Positions 6,051 to 6,930 of a stretch of DNA of 6,930 nt are shown in pieces (the stretch's first letter is position 1; every line of letters starts with the position of its first letter). The position numbers were made by a program, and so were the translations under genes. The stretch spans positions 1 to 6,930 of the forward strand of contig CAUHBX010000048.1 of assembly GCA_959604475.1 (NCBI GenBank), written 5' to 3'. The notes beneath the pieces were generated by a model, which made no database searches, was not told the origin of the DNA, and saw nothing but the letters and a program-made list of their open reading frames with translations. This DNA comes from an uncultured Eubacteriales bacterium (GTDB lineage: Bacteria > Bacillota > Clostridia > Lachnospirales > Anaerotignaceae).

Positions 6051-6071
6051 TGTTAGTTATCTAACAGTTAG
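6051..6071. promoter_or_regulatory. Probable MarR operator
   Basis: TGTTAG-TTAT-CTAACA (6051-6066) is a perfect 6-4-6 palindrome at the predicted transcription start. A third half-site GTTAG (6067-6071) follows, so CTAAC-A-GTTAG (6061-6071) is also palindromic. TTAG/CTAA half-sites are typical of MarR-family operators, and the position suits repression of the MarR gene itself. Confidence 0.75.
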
Positions 6072-6101
6072 CTTCATAAGTATTTAGAAAGGGGTGAAAA
6101 A

Positions 6102-6584
6102 ATGCAAAACAAAAGAGCCGTTGTTCCTGAAATAAAATGCTTTTCAAATATTCTTGGGCGGTTTATAACCTATATCGCTTCCGAGTATGGCCTGTCAGAG
6201 CTCACGGGGCAGCAGATGCATATAATCGGATATATTGAAAAGGAACAGGAAAGCGGCAGAGACGTTTTTCAAAAGGATATAGAAAATAAGCTTAATGTCC
6301 GTCCTTCGACGGCTACCGTAATGCTTAAGGTGCTCGAGAAAAACGGATTTATAAGACGCGAAAGCGTCGCCTCGGACGCGAGGCTTAAAAGGCTTGTTCT
6401 CACAGAAAAAGCGGAAGATGTAAAAGCCCGCTCGTTTACAATGATGGCTTCTGTTGAGAATATATTATTATCAGGAATTTCTAATGAAGAAATGGACATA
6501 TTTTTTAAAGTCATAGATAAGATGGAGCTTAATTTACACAAAAATTTTAACATAAAATTTAATCAGCAGCAGGGAGGTAAATAA
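6102..6584 (+). CDS. MarR-family transcriptional regulator
   Basis: A 160-residue winged-helix regulator. Helices at the N-terminus (about 8-50) form part of the dimer interface. The helix-turn-helix is FQKDIENKLNVRPSTATVMLKVLEKNGF (56-83) and the wing is IRRESVASDARLKRLVLT (84-101) with the MarR hallmark D-x-R-x-K (Asp92, Arg94, Lys96). A C-terminal helix (about 125-148) completes the dimer. MarR proteins usually repress until a small ligand or oxidant releases them. The only Cys is Cys13, so a two-Cys redox switch is possible only between subunits. The start has AAAGGGGTG (6088-6096), 5 bases upstream. The gene is 1 bp from an ABC exporter, so its likely role is controlling efflux of a drug or antimicrobial. 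The inducer cannot be told from sequence. Confidence 0.92.
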   Translation: MQNKRAVVPEIKCFSNILGRFITYIASEYGLSELTGQQMHIIGYIEKEQESGRDVFQKDIENKLNVRPSTATVMLKVLEKNGFIRRESVASDARLKRLVLTEKAEDVKARSFTMMASVENILLSGISNEEMDIFFKVIDKMELNLHKNFNIKFNQQQGGK

Positions 6585-6585
6585 A

Positions 6586-6930
6586 ATGGGCATGATTAAA
6601 CAGTTGGCAGGTTCTGTCCGACAGTATAAAAAAGACGCCATACTGACTCCTCTTTTTGTTATAGGTGAGGTTGCGCTGGAGGTATTAATTCCTCTCATAA
6701 TGGCCAATCTCATTGACTATGGTATAAATGCAGGAGACATGTATTACGTAATCAAAACAGGAATTATTTTAATTATTCTCTGTATGGCATCACTTTTTTG
6801 CGGAGCAATGAGCGGCAGATATGCTGCATCAGCTTCAGCCGGATTTGCGGCTAATCTAAGACAGGACATGTACTATAAAGTACAGGAATATTCATTCAAA
6901 AATATAGATAAATTTTCAACGGCTTCAATC
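6586..6930 (+). CDS. ABC exporter, membrane/ATP-binding subunit (N-terminal fragment)
   Basis: The first 115 codons of an open frame cut by the right edge. The fragment matches the N-terminal transmembrane domain of type IV ABC half-transporters: a short amphipathic lead (about 4-17), TM1 around 18-45 ending in IMANLIDYGI, TM2 around 54-76 (VIKTGIILIILCMASLFCGAM), then the coupling-helix stretch FAANLRQDMYYKVQEYSFKNIDKFSTASI (87-115), a very characteristic run. The nucleotide-binding domain lies beyond the window. The ribosome binding site AGGGAGG (6571-6577) lies inside the last codons of the MarR gene and only 1 bp separates the genes, implying coupling. MarR followed by one or two such half-transporters is a common Firmicutes multidrug or peptide efflux arrangement; a second subunit downstream would be expected but is not visible. 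Confidence 0.88.
   Translation, partial: MGMIKQLAGSVRQYKKDAILTPLFVIGEVALEVLIPLIMANLIDYGINAGDMYYVIKTGIILIILCMASLFCGAMSGRYAASASAGFAANLRQDMYYKVQEYSFKNIDKFSTASI

Overview
The window reads as a chromosomal segment of a low-to-moderate GC Firmicute, most likely a member of the Clostridia (Lachnospiraceae/Oscillospiraceae type). The grounds are strong AGGAGG-type ribosome binding sites, sigma-A promoters, frequent ATA and AGG codons, a DUF1292 protein (a Firmicutes family), a Gram-positive style lipoprotein and a MarR/ABC-exporter operon. The taxon is inferred from these traits, not from a search. No insertion sequence, CRISPR array, tRNA or rRNA is visible.

Layout. Positions 1-1754, minus strand: a two-gene unit, with an IlvD/Edd-family dehydratase followed 13 bp later by the first 19 codons of what looks like an HpcH/HpaI-type aldolase running off the left edge. 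Positions 1755-1936: divergent intergenic region. Positions 1937-3559, plus strand: a DEAD-box RNA helicase, then a small acidic DUF1292 protein with its own promoter, ended by an 11-bp-stem terminator at 3564-3598. Positions 3627-5872, minus strand: a tight operon encoding a rhodanese-domain lipoprotein, an Rrf2-family regulator resembling staphylococcal HypR, and an RclA/MerA-type flavoprotein disulfide reductase. Positions 5873-6101: a second divergent intergenic region carrying two well-formed promoters and two different kinds of operator. Positions 6102-6930, plus strand: a MarR regulator and the start of an ABC exporter subunit running off the right edge.

The most interesting part is the 3627-5950 block. 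Its promoter is near consensus (TTGACA-N17-TATAGT) and is covered by two perfect 6-5-6 inverted repeats of the same sequence, GTAACT-N5-AGTTAC, spaced 25 bp centre to centre. One overlaps the -10 element and the other lies just past the expected transcription start. This predicts an autorepressed circuit in which the Rrf2 protein, through Cys32 and Cys94/Cys97, senses reactive chlorine or hypothiocyanous acid and controls a detoxifying reductase plus an exported rhodanese. Pairing a surface sulfurtransferase with HypR and RclA/MerA is the least familiar feature here.

The opposite gene pair (MarR plus ABC exporter) has its own promoter with a palindromic site at the start of transcription, so two stress-responsive regulons diverge from one 228-bp spacer. 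At the left end, coupling of the dehydratase to an aldolase raises the possibility that the 'ilvD' gene acts on a sugar acid rather than in branched-chain amino acid synthesis.
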